Positions 26,118-35,419 of a DNA stretch of 46,805 nucleotides are shown one piece after another. Position numbers and translations under genes: made by a program. The stretch lies in contig DUBS01000054.1 of assembly GCA_012960225.1 (NCBI GenBank), positions 150,670 through 197,474 of the forward strand, in the 5' to 3' direction. The notes under the pieces were generated by a model, which saw nothing but the letters and a program-made list of their open reading frames with translations, was not told where the DNA came from and ran no database searches. Source of the stretch: Gemmatimonadota bacterium (GTDB lineage: Bacteria > Gemmatimonadota > Gemmatimonadetes > Longimicrobiales > Gaopeijiaceae). The stretch's first letter is position 1; every line of letters begins with the position of its first letter.

Positions 26118-27482
26118 ATGATTCACCCAACAGCCCCACAGTCCCGTCGCAAGTTTCTGAGCAGCCTCGCAGCTGGTGCCTTAGCGGGTGGCGCAGCGCC
26201 TGAGTTCTTATCCATCAAGGAACGGAATCGCATCCACACTCTCCTAAGGCAAGAGTATCAGTCTGCCAATGACCAGATCCAACTAGCAGTCATCGGAGCT
26301 GGAGGGATGGGTATGGCTGATGTTGAAACGGCACTGAGCATTCCAGGAGTGAAACTTGTCGCCGTAGCAGACTGCTTCGATGGCCGCCTGGTAGCTGCGC
26401 GTGAAAATTATGGACAAGACTTGTTCACCACCCGTGACTACCGTGAAGTATTAGCCCGAGACGATGTTGATGCTGTGATCTGTGGTACTCCAGATCATTG
26501 GCACAAACAAATTTCTGTAGAAGCACTCACGGCTGGGAAATCTGTATACTGTGAGAAACCCATGGTGCACAGCATCGCCCAGGGTGCCGATGTAGTCAGG
26601 GCACAAAATGAATCCGGAAAAACCTTCCAGGTCGGTAGCCAAGGGATGAGTTCCCTTGGTAATGAGAAGGCAAAAGAATTACTAGCCGCCGGAGAGATTG
26701 GAGAACTGAACTACGCTGAAGGATTTTGGGCACGTAATGATCCGATCGGTGCATGGCAATACGCTATCCCCGAAGACGCCTCTGAAGAAACGGTTGATTG
26801 GGAAATGTTTCTCGGTGATGCTCCTCCGAAGCCCTACGATCCGCTGCGCATATTCCGTTGGCGAAACTATCGCGACTACGGTACTGGGGTCTCCGGCGAC
26901 CTGTTCGTCCACCTATTCTCGAGTCTCCATTTCATCACCTCATCTCTGGGCCCGCGTAAGATCATGGCGCAGGGCGGACTGCGTTATTGGAAGGATGGGC
27001 GCGAGGTACCCGACATCTTGCTAGGAATGTTCGACTACCCAGAGACTGAGGCGCATCCGCCATTCAACCTCTCACTCCGTGTGAATTTTGTTGATGGCAC
27101 TTCAGGCACAACATTCTTGCGCCTGGTAGGGAGCGAAGGTGCTATGGATGTGACCTGGACAGACGTTGTCCTGCGCCGGAATAAGGCTGTTAGCCCAACC
27201 GATGTCTTTAGCCAGAGGAAGGCGGATGAAATGGATCAGGGGGTTGAAGCACGAAAGCAGATGCTACCACCGGCAGAAAGTGTTTATATGGTAGAAGATG
27301 GATACATGGGCGCTCACTTTGATCACTTCATGAATTTCTTCCGCGGTGTTCGTGATGGTCGCCCGGTAAGCGAAGACGCAGAGTTTGGACTACGCGCTGC
27401 GGCACCGGCCCTAGCCTGCAACGATAGTTACTTCGGTGAGCAGATTCTGGCCTGGGACCCCGAAATGATGAAGGTGATCTAA
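26118..27482 (+). CDS. Tat-exported Gfo/Idh/MocA-family oxidoreductase
   Basis: A 454-residue NAD(P)-type sugar oxidoreductase with a Tat signal: SRRKFLSSLAAGALAG at 9-24, twin arginine at 10-11. The Rossmann motif is GAGGMG at 60-65. The family's CEKPM is at 145-149 (Lys147 conserved), and GTPDHWH lies just ahead. Because it crosses the membrane folded, its cofactor must be tightly bound, as in glucose-fructose oxidoreductase. The two DUF1080 genes follow 2 bases after its stop, and this pairing suggests oxidised (3-keto) sugar chemistry in the periplasm. Confidence 0.93.
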   Translation: MIHPTAPQSRRKFLSSLAAGALAGGAAPEFLSIKERNRIHTLLRQEYQSANDQIQLAVIGAGGMGMADVETALSIPGVKLVAVADCFDGRLVAARENYGQDLFTTRDYREVLARDDVDAVICGTPDHWHKQISVEALTAGKSVYCEKPMVHSIAQGADVVRAQNESGKTFQVGSQGMSSLGNEKAKELLAAGEIGELNYAEGFWARNDPIGAWQYAIPEDASEETVDWEMFLGDAPPKPYDPLRIFRWRNYRDYGTGVSGDLFVHLFSSLHFITSSLGPRKIMAQGGLRYWKDGREVPDILLGMFDYPETEAHPPFNLSLRVNFVDGTSGTTFLRLVGSEGAMDVTWTDVVLRRNKAVSPTDVFSQRKADEMDQGVEARKQMLPPAESVYMVEDGYMGAHFDHFMNFFRGVRDGRPVSEDAEFGLRAAAPALACNDSYFGEQILAWDPEMMKVI

Positions 27483-27484
27483 CA

Positions 27485-28246
27485 GTGGCTACCATCCGGA
27501 GGATCTGCCTTCTGGGCCTAATATCAGCCCTCACCGTCTGTTCTCAGACAAATCAAGGAAGGGACAACACACCTGTTGAAACAGAACACAATAAACTCAC
27601 GACAGAAGAAGTGGCTGCAGGTTGGCTTCTTTTATTTGATGGTGTTTCTACAGACGGTTGGCGTGGATACCTGAATGAGTCATTTCCTCAGGAAGGATGG
27701 GCTATAACTGATGGTAATCTGGTCATTTTTGCTTCGGACGGGAGTGAAGAAGGGCTTGGTGGAGATATCGTTACCGAGACAGAGTTCTCTGACTTCGAGC
27801 TCCTTTTCGATTTCAAGCTTTCACCCGTAGGCAACAGCGGTGTGTTTTACCGAGTGAAGGAAGTCGAAGGAACTACGATGTGGGAGGTAGCCCCAGAATT
27901 TCAAGTGCTCGACGATACTACATACATCGATATGGGCACCATGGATATGAATAAGCATCTAACAGGGGACAACTACGACCTCCATTCATCCATGGTCACT
28001 GCGTCTAACCCGGTAGGAGAGTGGAATACTGGCCGTATCGTGGTCTTAGGCAATCAGGTCGAGCATTGGCTTAACGGTCAACTGACTGTCCAGTACGAAT
28101 ACTACACTGACGAATGGAACAAACTGGTGCAAACAAGCAAGTTTGACCCTGCTCTCTACGCCCGGTTCCCCACTGGCTCCATAGGTATTCAGGACCACGG
28201 ACACGATGTCCGTTATCGAAACATCAAGATCAAACCATATCTCTGA
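27485..28246 (+). CDS. DUF1080 lipoprotein, probable 3-keto-glycoside hydrolase
   Basis: A 253-residue protein with a lipobox near Cys19 (ISALTVC), so it sits at a membrane. The body opens with GWLLLFDGVSTDGWRGY, the DUF1080 (3-keto-disaccharide hydrolase-like, concanavalin-like beta-sandwich) signature, then FDFKLSPVGNSGVFYRV and WNTGRIVVLGNQVEHWLNGQLTVQYE. Family members cleave glycosides oxidised at C3. The start is a GTG at 27485, three bases after the Gfo/Idh stop, with a purine-rich AAGGTG upstream. It overlaps the next gene by one base (TGATG). Confidence 0.88.
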   Translation: MATIRRICLLGLISALTVCSQTNQGRDNTPVETEHNKLTTEEVAAGWLLLFDGVSTDGWRGYLNESFPQEGWAITDGNLVIFASDGSEEGLGGDIVTETEFSDFELLFDFKLSPVGNSGVFYRVKEVEGTTMWEVAPEFQVLDDTTYIDMGTMDMNKHLTGDNYDLHSSMVTASNPVGEWNTGRIVVLGNQVEHWLNGQLTVQYEYYTDEWNKLVQTSKFDPALYARFPTGSIGIQDHGHDVRYRNIKIKPYL

Positions 28247-28884
28247 TGCGGATTGAGAGAATCCCCTCCCTAGGGTCGAGTGGAAGACTGAGGGGTGCAT
28301 TTTTCATGCTCGTAATACTGTTGACCGCCTCATCGCTCAGTGCTCAGAAGTCAACATCGATCTTCAATGGCCGCGATCTTGAGGGTTGGACCGTGCATGG
28401 GACCGAACTCTGGTACGTGGATGACGGAGAACTTATCTGTGAGAGTGGACCTGACGCTCAGTACGGCTACCTGCGCACCAACGAGACTTATACAGATTTT
28501 GACCTAACTCTCGAGTTCAAGCAGGAAGCGGACGGGAATAGTGGTGTTTTTTTTCGTTCTACAATCGAGGGCACAATTATCAGTGGTTGGCAGGCTGAGG
28601 TCGCGCCACCAGGTCTATTCTCTGGCGGCATTTATGAATCATATGGTCGAGGATGGCTGATCCAACCAGATCCCTCTAAAGACTCAGCCCTTCGTATGGG
28701 TGAGTGGAATACTATGAGGGTGCGTGTCATAGGCCCACATGTCACGACTTGGATAAACAGTACAGAGATGATCAACCTCGTGGACGAGAGGATCGGAGTG
28801 GCCACAGGCCATATCGCGCTGCAAATCCACGATGGAGGTGGAATTAGGGTCCGATGGCGCAATATCGAGATAACGAGACTTTAG
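28246..28884 (+). CDS. DUF1080 secreted protein, second copy
   Basis: A 212-residue second DUF1080 protein. It has a long positively charged N-terminus and a hydrophobic core with cleavage near SLSAQ (residues 29-33), a Sec signal. The domain starts STSIFNGRDLEGWTVHGTE, with NSGVFFRSTIEGTIISGWQAEV and GEWNTMRVRVIGPHVTTWINSTE marking the family fold. It is clearly diverged from the gene upstream, so it is not a recent duplication. ATG 28246 overlaps the stop of the previous gene. Likely works beside it on an oxidised sugar, though the substrate is unknown. Confidence 0.87.
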   Translation: MRIERIPSLGSSGRLRGAFFMLVILLTASSLSAQKSTSIFNGRDLEGWTVHGTELWYVDDGELICESGPDAQYGYLRTNETYTDFDLTLEFKQEADGNSGVFFRSTIEGTIISGWQAEVAPPGLFSGGIYESYGRGWLIQPDPSKDSALRMGEWNTMRVRVIGPHVTTWINSTEMINLVDERIGVATGHIALQIHDGGGIRVRWRNIEITRL

Positions 28885-28926
28885 TTTCGTAGAAATCAGC
28901 CTCACTGCAGTTGGTCACACCAAACC

Positions 28927-30339
28927 TTATCGAATCGGCGCTCTTACTGGCTCGCCAGGTCTCGCTGCAGTGATCTCCCCCCCGTCGACCACCAATTCTC
29001 CTCCCACGATTACATAGGGAATTCCTTCCGGTGGGATCGAGGCATCCATATACGTTGCGCGGTCAATAACAGTCTCCGCACTAAAGATCGTGATGTCTGC
29101 ATGCGCACCGATACGAATTCTTCCTTTGTCAGCCATATCGGGAACTCGAGCCTCTAGGCGCTGAGCCGGCATCAGCGTCATCTTGTGGATGGCCTCGGGC
29201 AAGGTGATCACACCCTCCTCACGTGTGTACTGACCGAGGACTTTAGAATAAGAGCCTGAAGTCCTTGGATGGCCGCGCCCATCTTCAATAAAGCCATCAC
29301 TCGCAATCATGGTGATAGGGCTCTCAACCGCGGCACGAGTCATCTCTTCCGTTCGACTGTGAATAATCACAGTGCCGCCCACGGCCCGTGCTTGAGCGAA
29401 AGTTTCCCTGGTTAGGCGCTCCCCTGTCGATACCAGTTGGTGTATGCCGAACTGTTCTTCGTCCCAATTCTCCCAGTTGTCGAAAAGAGCTGATTCAATC
29501 CGGGTCATGCCGGCACTGTAGGGGTAGGCTTCCGTTGTGACATCCTGCCCCGATGCTTGTGCGACCTCGATGGTAGAGAGGAAGTCATTGATTCGCCCCC
29601 CAGCACTCGAATTCGCGTGTACAATGTGGAGAGGCGCTCCAGCCCTACTTGCTGCGCTAATTGTCGAATCAAGGCCAGCCAAGCCATTACGCATATGAAT
29701 GTGGGCACTTACTCCGTTCTCTCCTGCTACCCTAAACATGCGCTCAACTTCCCCCATCGTGGCGCCCGGTGTATAGGCGCTTCCGAAACCAACAGCCACC
29801 GCACCCTGCATGATCCCTTCGCGGATATCTTGTTCAATCTCATCGAGCTGTTCTTCTGTGGCTGTAGCGCTCCCTCCAATACCCGCAGGAAGGAAGTCCC
29901 CCGGATCACCCAAGACATCCATCCGCACACGAATATGGCCTATACTCACGCCATGGTTCACGAGCTGACCGCCTTCACGCTCGGCATACCATCCCTCGAC
30001 ATCAGCCGTGCCAACCTCAAGCTCAAGCGCCGTCGTTACACCGTCACGCACCATCATCCGGTAAGAATCCTCGTCTTGACCATGCTCATGCAGGTCGATG
30101 AAGCCAGGAACTACGACAAGCCCCGCAGCTTGGATTACTCGGTCACCCTCAAGGGGTATCTCAGTGATCGCAGCTATCTCACCTCCAATCACCCCAATCG
30201 TGCGTACGGCGTCGAGGCCAGATTCTGGGTCGATGACCCGCCCCCCCTCAATCACCAAATCGTAATGGGTATTCCCAATGTTACAGCTCGATAGAAGGAG
30301 GCTCATGAAAGCGAGAACTAACCCTTTCAGAATCATCAT
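28927..30339 (-). CDS. N-acyl-D-amino-acid deacylase-like amidohydrolase lipoprotein
   Basis: A 470-residue metal-dependent amidohydrolase. The N-terminus (MMILKGLVLAFMSLLLSSC) has a lipobox at Cys19. The barrel begins at VIEGGRVIDPESGL. The metal motif is GFIDLHEHGQ (His84, His86), slightly different from the usual HxH of dihydroorotase-type relatives. Blocks such as AVGFGSAYTPGAT and MIASDGFIEDGRGHPRTSGSYSKVLGQY are typical of D-aminoacylases. I chose ATG 30339, with GAGG 5 bases ahead; the frame extends upstream into the end of the aminopeptidase gene. Together with the next three hydrolases it looks like a peptide and acyl-amino-acid salvage group. Confidence 0.88.
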   Translation of the reverse strand: MMILKGLVLAFMSLLLSSCNIGNTHYDLVIEGGRVIDPESGLDAVRTIGVIGGEIAAITEIPLEGDRVIQAAGLVVVPGFIDLHEHGQDEDSYRMMVRDGVTTALELEVGTADVEGWYAEREGGQLVNHGVSIGHIRVRMDVLGDPGDFLPAGIGGSATATEEQLDEIEQDIREGIMQGAVAVGFGSAYTPGATMGEVERMFRVAGENGVSAHIHMRNGLAGLDSTISAASRAGAPLHIVHANSSAGGRINDFLSTIEVAQASGQDVTTEAYPYSAGMTRIESALFDNWENWDEEQFGIHQLVSTGERLTRETFAQARAVGGTVIIHSRTEEMTRAAVESPITMIASDGFIEDGRGHPRTSGSYSKVLGQYTREEGVITLPEAIHKMTLMPAQRLEARVPDMADKGRIRIGAHADITIFSAETVIDRATYMDASIPPEGIPYVIVGGELVVDGGEITAARPGEPVRAPIR

Positions 30340-30355
30340 CGTTTCCTCTTTTGGA

Positions 30356-32029
30356 TCAATTTCCCAGTTGCCGTCCAAGTTCCCGTCGCCCAAAGTCAGC
30401 TTGAAATAATGCCCACGTATCAGGATCTAACCGCACGTCCAAGGGCTCCTCGTTGACTGGAACTACAAAGCGATGGAAGCGGTTCGTGACAGAAACTGTC
30501 TCGATGAAGCGCGGCAGTCGTTCACCTTCGAAGTAGATACCGATTTCCAGTGGAAAGTCGAACAAGCCTCCCACCTGCTGAACCTGATTAATCTCTAGAC
30601 TCACTGTCCGCGACGTTGGGTCATATTCCCACCACCCTGAAAGGTGAGGATTCCCACCGTCATACAACCACTGTTCCGCAAACATTTCCAGGTTGAGTCC
30701 CGAAGCCACTTCCATGGCCCTCATAAAATCATCCGTGGTGGCAGTTTGGTTAAAATGTGTCTCATAATACCGACGGATACCGGTCCAAAATGCTTCGTCA
30801 CCCATACGCTTCCTGAGCATGTGCAGTACCCATGCCCCCTTTTGGTACGTCGCTCCACTTGAGACGCGCCTCATATCATTGAGGTTGTCGTGCACGATAC
30901 GATACGCGGGATCGTCCTCATACTGGGCAAAAACTCGGTCAGCGGCACTTTCCATTCCATCTACGAATTCATCACGGCCGTAAGCATGCTCAATAAAGAG
31001 CTGTGTGAAATACGTGGCGAAGCCCTCGCTTAGCCACACGTCGTCCCAATCAGCTTCAGTTACGGCATTACCGAACCATTGGTGGGCAATCTCGTGGATA
31101 ATGACATTCCGCCACCGTAGAGACCGTTCACCAGTCACCGAATTCTCCCCGTACATGATCGCCGTAGCGGCTTCCATTCCACCCCCAGTTGCTGGCGAAG
31201 TCACATTTGCAAGCTTTTCATAGGAGAAGGGTCCAACGTACTCCGAATAGAACTCCATAACTTGTTTAGTTGGCACCGCGAAGTCGTAGAAACCTGCTTC
31301 ACGGTCCTGGGCGTAAACCCAAGTCTGAATTGGCTTACCATCAAGATCATCAACCTGCTGAACTGCAAAGCGGGCGACACCTAGGACATAAAGCCAAGGG
31401 GAGATTGGAACAGACTGCTTCCAGTGCGTGAGGCGCATCCCGTCATCGTAATCAGTTTCCTCACGCAATAGCCCGTTCGATACGACCTGGTAATGATCTG
31501 GAGCCCTGACCACGAATTCACATGTGGCCTTTTCATACACGTGATCGATCGTTGGGAGCCAGCTCCGTGCGCGGTTTGGCCAGTTGTCACTGAAAAATGT
31601 TCGATCTCCATACTTATTTGGGCCGATTCTTAGCCCTGCATCTGGCACGCCTTGGTACTCTATAGTGATTGCAACGCGCGAACCAACTTGGCCGACTTCG
31701 GGAAGATCAATGCTCAGCAAATTATCCTCATGAACGAATGAGAGTGGAGAGTCGCTAGTGTAAACAGCCAAGACACGCATCCCCTGGCCCTCATCGTTCA
31801 AGCTCGTCAGGTCGAGAGGTAAAACGGTGACCCCATTACTTGTAAAACTCACTGATACCGTAGCACGACCTATAATTTCATCCACCTGATCACTAAGCGT
31901 GATTTCAAATCTGTAATTTTCGATATCTATCCCGATCCGCCGAGGATACGTATCGGGCTCTGTTGCTGATACGGAAACCGCTGTTAAAAGCGAGAACGCG
32001 ACAAGAAAAGTGAGTTTGGGGTTGGCCAC
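30356..32029 (-). CDS. Secreted M1-family aminopeptidase
   Basis: A 557-residue zinc aminopeptidase. Start GTG 32029 was chosen for a GGAGG 4 bases ahead; it gives a Sec signal peptide (VANPKLTFLVAFSLLTAVSVSA), which an upstream ATG at 32080 would bury. Zinc site: HEIAHQWFGN (His312, Glu313, His316) and the third ligand Glu335 in LSEGFATYF. The substrate loop reads GGGMEAAT, in place of the usual GAMEN, as in many bacterial paralogues. It ends 16 bases before the D-aminoacylase-like gene. No C-terminal ERAP-like domain, so this is a short M1 form. Confidence 0.94.
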   Translation of the reverse strand: MANPKLTFLVAFSLLTAVSVSATEPDTYPRRIGIDIENYRFEITLSDQVDEIIGRATVSVSFTSNGVTVLPLDLTSLNDEGQGMRVLAVYTSDSPLSFVHEDNLLSIDLPEVGQVGSRVAITIEYQGVPDAGLRIGPNKYGDRTFFSDNWPNRARSWLPTIDHVYEKATCEFVVRAPDHYQVVSNGLLREETDYDDGMRLTHWKQSVPISPWLYVLGVARFAVQQVDDLDGKPIQTWVYAQDREAGFYDFAVPTKQVMEFYSEYVGPFSYEKLANVTSPATGGGMEAATAIMYGENSVTGERSLRWRNVIIHEIAHQWFGNAVTEADWDDVWLSEGFATYFTQLFIEHAYGRDEFVDGMESAADRVFAQYEDDPAYRIVHDNLNDMRRVSSGATYQKGAWVLHMLRKRMGDEAFWTGIRRYYETHFNQTATTDDFMRAMEVASGLNLEMFAEQWLYDGGNPHLSGWWEYDPTSRTVSLEINQVQQVGGLFDFPLEIGIYFEGERLPRFIETVSVTNRFHRFVVPVNEEPLDVRLDPDTWALFQADFGRRELGRQLGN

Positions 32030-32085
32030 GCTACCTCCATAGTGAATATCGGACCGCCAAGATGCTTCACCCCCCAACATCCGCG

Positions 32086-33693
32086 CTACCTATCATAAAC
32101 CACTTCACCGTCTACTAGAGTCATATCAACCTCGACATTCCCGATATCACTAGAGCTAATTTCAAAGAGATTTTCCGAGAGCACGACTAAGTCAGCTAAT
32201 TTACTGTTCTCCAGTGAGCCCGAGCGGTCCTCACTGAACCCGGCCTTAGCCGCTCCCGCTGTGTAGGCAAGGAGCGCCTGCTCAAGGGATATCCGCTCCT
32301 CCGGCATCCATCCGTCTGGATTCACCCCATCGAGTGTTTGGCGAGTGACTGCTGCATCGATACCGAGAATCGGATCCAGAGGTGCCACAGTCCAATCTGA
32401 ACCAAACGCTAGAGTCGCTCCAGTATCCAACAGAGACCCGAAAGCATACGCGCGCTTGATACGCTCTGGTCCAATTCTCTTTGCTGCCCATCTGCCATCA
32501 TCTACCGCGTGATAGGGCTGCATCGACGCAATCACTCCCTGCTCAGAGAACCGTACAATAGCAGACTGACTAAGATGTTGAGCGTGCTCAATGCGAAGGC
32601 GCCGGTCACGCTTGCCGTGATTCGCTACAAGATCCTCGTATACATCCAGCAGCCAGTCGTTAGCCCTGTCGCCAATTGCATGGACAATGGACTGGAGTCC
32701 AGCCTTGTCCGCCCCCTCAATCCAACCCTGTAATTCAGCGGTATCCGTGGTTGTAAGTCCCGTGTTCCCTGATTCACCCAGATAGGCCTTATGGAACCAT
32801 GCAGTGGCTGACCCCAGAGAGCCATCGACGAATGCCTTCACCCCACCCCACCAAAGGCGATCGTCTCCCCGGCCATTGATAGAGACATAATCCTTCATTC
32901 GCTTCCAGCTACTCATGGGCACGACGGAATAGACTCGGAGAGGAAGGTGCCCTTCAGAGTGAGCCTGATGGTATACCTCCAGATTCGCCCAACCCATCAT
33001 GTCCAGATTATTCCAGCCTCCCATGTCATGAACTTGAGTTATTCCACGAGAGAGCGCGTGCTGAGCCGCCGCTTCAAGCGCTCGCTTGGTTTCCTCAACC
33101 GTCGCGAGAGGAATCACGTTCCTGACTAAGGTTATGGCTTGGTCTTTGAGCACACCTGAAGGCAGGCCAGCCTCGTCACGCACTATAGAACCACCCGGTG
33201 GATCCCCTGTCTTGTTAGCTATGCCACTCATTTCAAGAGCTAGTGAATTCGCCAAAGCCATATGGCCGTCCAAGCGCTGGACCAACACTGGATGTGCTTG
33301 TGTGAAGTGATCAATCCAGTCACGCCGCGGAAGCAGTCCTCCCCAAAGTTCATGGTCCCAGTTCCCTCCGGTGATCCAGGTTCCACTAGGAACTGATTTC
33401 GCAAACTCCCTTATTCTGATCACAAATTCTTCGGGAGTGGTAGCCTTGCGGAGATCTAGGCTCGAAAGCTGGATGCCACCCGAAATGAAGTGCATGTGCG
33501 CATCAATAAATCCAGGGGTCACCGTGCGACCATTGAGCTCGATGACCCGAGTCCGGGAATGCATGAGATCTTGGATTTCTTGATTAGATCCAACGGCTAT
33601 AATACGGCCGTCCTGCACAGCTACGGCCTCGGCTATAGGAGAACCTTCAACGGCCGTCCCTACCGCTCCACCTATCATGATGAGATCCGCCAC
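32086..33693 (-). CDS. YtcJ-like amidohydrolase
   Basis: A 535-residue amidohydrolase-superfamily enzyme of the YtcJ/NfdA type. The metal-binding motif GFIDAHMHF (His66, His68) is followed by GLDxR-like SLDLRKATTPEEF; later markers are VHAIGDRAND and FGSDWTVAPLDPILG with the catalytic Asp. Members deacylate formamides or related amides, but most are untested. The chosen start is GTG 33693 with GGAGGGA just upstream; ATG-like starts farther up are not supported. No signal peptide, so cytoplasmic. It is between the M1 aminopeptidase (56 bases) and ArgE-like enzyme (43 bases). Confidence 0.91.
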   Translation of the reverse strand: MADLIMIGGAVGTAVEGSPIAEAVAVQDGRIIAVGSNQEIQDLMHSRTRVIELNGRTVTPGFIDAHMHFISGGIQLSSLDLRKATTPEEFVIRIREFAKSVPSGTWITGGNWDHELWGGLLPRRDWIDHFTQAHPVLVQRLDGHMALANSLALEMSGIANKTGDPPGGSIVRDEAGLPSGVLKDQAITLVRNVIPLATVEETKRALEAAAQHALSRGITQVHDMGGWNNLDMMGWANLEVYHQAHSEGHLPLRVYSVVPMSSWKRMKDYVSINGRGDDRLWWGGVKAFVDGSLGSATAWFHKAYLGESGNTGLTTTDTAELQGWIEGADKAGLQSIVHAIGDRANDWLLDVYEDLVANHGKRDRRLRIEHAQHLSQSAIVRFSEQGVIASMQPYHAVDDGRWAAKRIGPERIKRAYAFGSLLDTGATLAFGSDWTVAPLDPILGIDAAVTRQTLDGVNPDGWMPEERISLEQALLAYTAGAAKAGFSEDRSGSLENSKLADLVVLSENLFEISSSDIGNVEVDMTLVDGEVVYDR

Positions 33694-33736
33694 ATCTCCC
33701 TCCGAAACCACAAATCAGACAAACGAGCGTAGCGTG

Positions 33737-34909
33737 CTAAGAAACCTGAGTAGCTAGGTCTCGCGCAAAACCTTCGAGAACGTCAGCGCACTTTTCTATC
33801 TGAGCTAGTTCAACCCATTCATCAGCACTATGCGCCTGTGCGATATCGCCTGGCCCATAGCAGACTGCTGGGATTCCGATTTCGTTTAGAAGTGCTGCGT
33901 CAACCCAGGCCGTCATACCTTCCACGACGGGCGGGATTCCATGCTTTTGACCTGCTTCGAGCAGCCCTTGCACAAGCCTGGAGTCTTCTGGAACCTCAGT
34001 ACCGGGCCGTTCGAGCATTTGCTCAAGTGAAGCGCTTAGATTCTCCTCTCTCTCGCCCAGTTCATCGAGTATTCGCTGGAATTCCTGCAGTACTTTCTCT
34101 GGCCTCTCTCCTGGCATCGTCCGACGTTCGAGAACGATCTCACAGACATCAGGGTAAACAGAAGCTGCCGAACCACCCTGGATTGTACCCGCATGGACTG
34201 ACCCGTGCTTCAGTAGCGGGTGAGCGGGACGAGAAGTGAGTTGGTCTCCATAATCATCAAGAGCGCTTATATAAAGCGCGGCGTGGCGGATTGCATCAAT
34301 GCCAAGATCTGGACGAGAGCCATGAGCCGCACGCCCTTCGAAAACAGCACGAACCCACAAGAACCCCTTATGAGCGGGCATGACTGCTAGACAAGTAGGC
34401 TCAGTCACAATCGCGAAATCAGCCGAGGGAAATGAATCTACCAAAGCGTACATGCCAAGGCTCGCATGCTCCTCGTCTGCGGTCATTGCAACAATGAGGT
34501 TTGGCCGTGGCCCTTCTTCGGCCAGACGTTTTGTCGTGGCAAGGATCGCAGCAAGCCCCGCTTTCATGTCGCAAGAACCTCGGCCCCAGATACGTCCACC
34601 TTCTACTTTGGCATCAAAAGGCGGTACAATCATACCACCTACCCCTACTGTATCTAGGTGTCCATTCAACAAAAGTGTTGGACCTTCTCCGTCAAGCTTT
34701 GCGATCACATTGAAACGATTGGGGCTAATCTCAGTGATGCGAGTGTCTAGCCCCCATAAATCAAGCCATTCCGCGACAAGGGTTGCAGCCTCTCGCTCCC
34801 CATTTCCACCTTCTTCTAGCTGTGGATTTACAGAAGGAGTCGAGACTAAAGAACGAGTCAAAGAAAGTGGGTCGCCGTGTCTTGCTAGTTCTAGTGTCTC
34901 TGGGTTCAA
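33737..34909 (-). CDS. M20-family deacylase (ArgE/DapE-like)
   Basis: A 390-residue cytoplasmic zinc amidase. Residues: NGHLDT (His84, Asp86), GSCDMKAG (Asp114) and TADEEHAS (Glu146, Glu147). RAAHGSRPDLGIDA marks the dimerisation loop. It resembles acetylornithine deacetylase and succinyl-diaminopimelate desuccinylase, but no arginine or lysine genes are nearby, so a salvage role with acyl-amino acids is as likely. The start is a TTG (34909-34907), read with NPETLELARHGDPLSLTRSLVS, which fits the family N-terminus; no strong ribosome site precedes it. It leads the four-gene minus-strand hydrolase group. Confidence 0.91.
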   Translation of the reverse strand: MNPETLELARHGDPLSLTRSLVSTPSVNPQLEEGGNGEREAATLVAEWLDLWGLDTRITEISPNRFNVIAKLDGEGPTLLLNGHLDTVGVGGMIVPPFDAKVEGGRIWGRGSCDMKAGLAAILATTKRLAEEGPRPNLIVAMTADEEHASLGMYALVDSFPSADFAIVTEPTCLAVMPAHKGFLWVRAVFEGRAAHGSRPDLGIDAIRHAALYISALDDYGDQLTSRPAHPLLKHGSVHAGTIQGGSAASVYPDVCEIVLERRTMPGERPEKVLQEFQRILDELGEREENLSASLEQMLERPGTEVPEDSRLVQGLLEAGQKHGIPPVVEGMTAWVDAALLNEIGIPAVCYGPGDIAQAHSADEWVELAQIEKCADVLEGFARDLATQVS

Positions 34910-35039
34910 GGTGTGCTAGGATTCTGCCCGGAGCTGCACCAATTCTGATACTTACTCTGATCACTCAGATAGAAGAGCGCAAACACCGGTAGTAGGTCTT
35001 GTTTTAGGCTGAACCAGGATACGCAGCTAAAGATATTTC

Positions 35040-35086
35040 GGCGAACCGGGTGGGTCGCCAGAGTCCCTAACCAGTTCTTGTAGGGA
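35040..35086 (-). terminator. Two tandem hairpins downstream of the ferredoxin gene
   Basis: On the minus strand after the ferredoxin stop come TCCCTA (pairing positions 35064-35069 with 35081-35086, 11-base loop) and then GGCGA/TCGCC (35040-35044 with 35055-35059). No long T-run follows, only AAATATCTTT. They may end the ferredoxin transcript before the ArgE-like gene. The 193-base gap otherwise shows nothing else I can name. Confidence 0.3.
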
Positions 35087-35102
35087 TAGTGAAGCTGGTG
35101 TC

Positions 35103-35336
35103 TTATTCGAAGTGAGCCTTGTTTTTCTCTGTGTACTTTTCCCACTCCACGGGCACATCCGTATCAGGGAAAATCGCCTGAACGGGACACTCCGGCTCAC
35201 ATGCGCCGCAGTCGATACACTCGTCGGGATGAATGTAGAACTGGTCCTTACCTTCATAGATGCAATCGACCGGGCAAACCTCGATGCAACTCGCGTCGTT
35301 CTTATCGATGCAGGGCTCAGCAATAATGTATGTCAT
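35103..35336 (-). CDS. fdxA: 7Fe (3Fe-4S/4Fe-4S) ferredoxin
   Basis: Small acidic electron carrier of 77 residues. Cys9, Cys17 and Cys50 would hold the [3Fe-4S] cluster, with no fourth cysteine in the first motif (CIDKNDAS), while Cys21, Cys40, Cys43 and Cys46 would hold the [4Fe-4S] cluster; Cys25 is the non-ligand position typical of the group. The shape (AEPCID...[11 protein letters not shown]...[20 protein letters not shown]) is that of Azotobacter FdI-type ferredoxins such as FdxA. It is transcribed away from its neighbours' starts; a pair of hairpins lies downstream. Partner enzymes are not evident. Confidence 0.95.
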   Translation of the reverse strand: MTYIIAEPCIDKNDASCIEVCPVDCIYEGKDQFYIHPDECIDCGACEPECPVQAIFPDTDVPVEWEKYTEKNKAHFE

Positions 35337-35419
35337 AGCTTCACACGTTTGTCGTGTCTTATTCCGATTACGAAGGCGGCAAAGTTCTAATGGAAATCAG
35401 AGCTTCAAGCAACCTATCT

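Noticed and set aside
29557..30294. Long plus-strand open frame (245 codons) opposite the D-aminoacylase-like gene
   Set aside because: It lies fully antisense to a gene with intact catalytic motifs, has no ribosome site, and its product is Arg, His and Pro rich with no recognisable fold.
34380..34919. Plus-strand frame of 179 codons opposite the ArgE-like gene
   Set aside because: Low-complexity Ser, Pro and Arg product typical of a shadow frame; the minus-strand gene has all zinc ligands.
35040..35086. Possible tRNA fragment after the ferredoxin gene
   Set aside because: The GGTTCG-like bases sit in a short hairpin, with no anticodon arm or acceptor stem around them.
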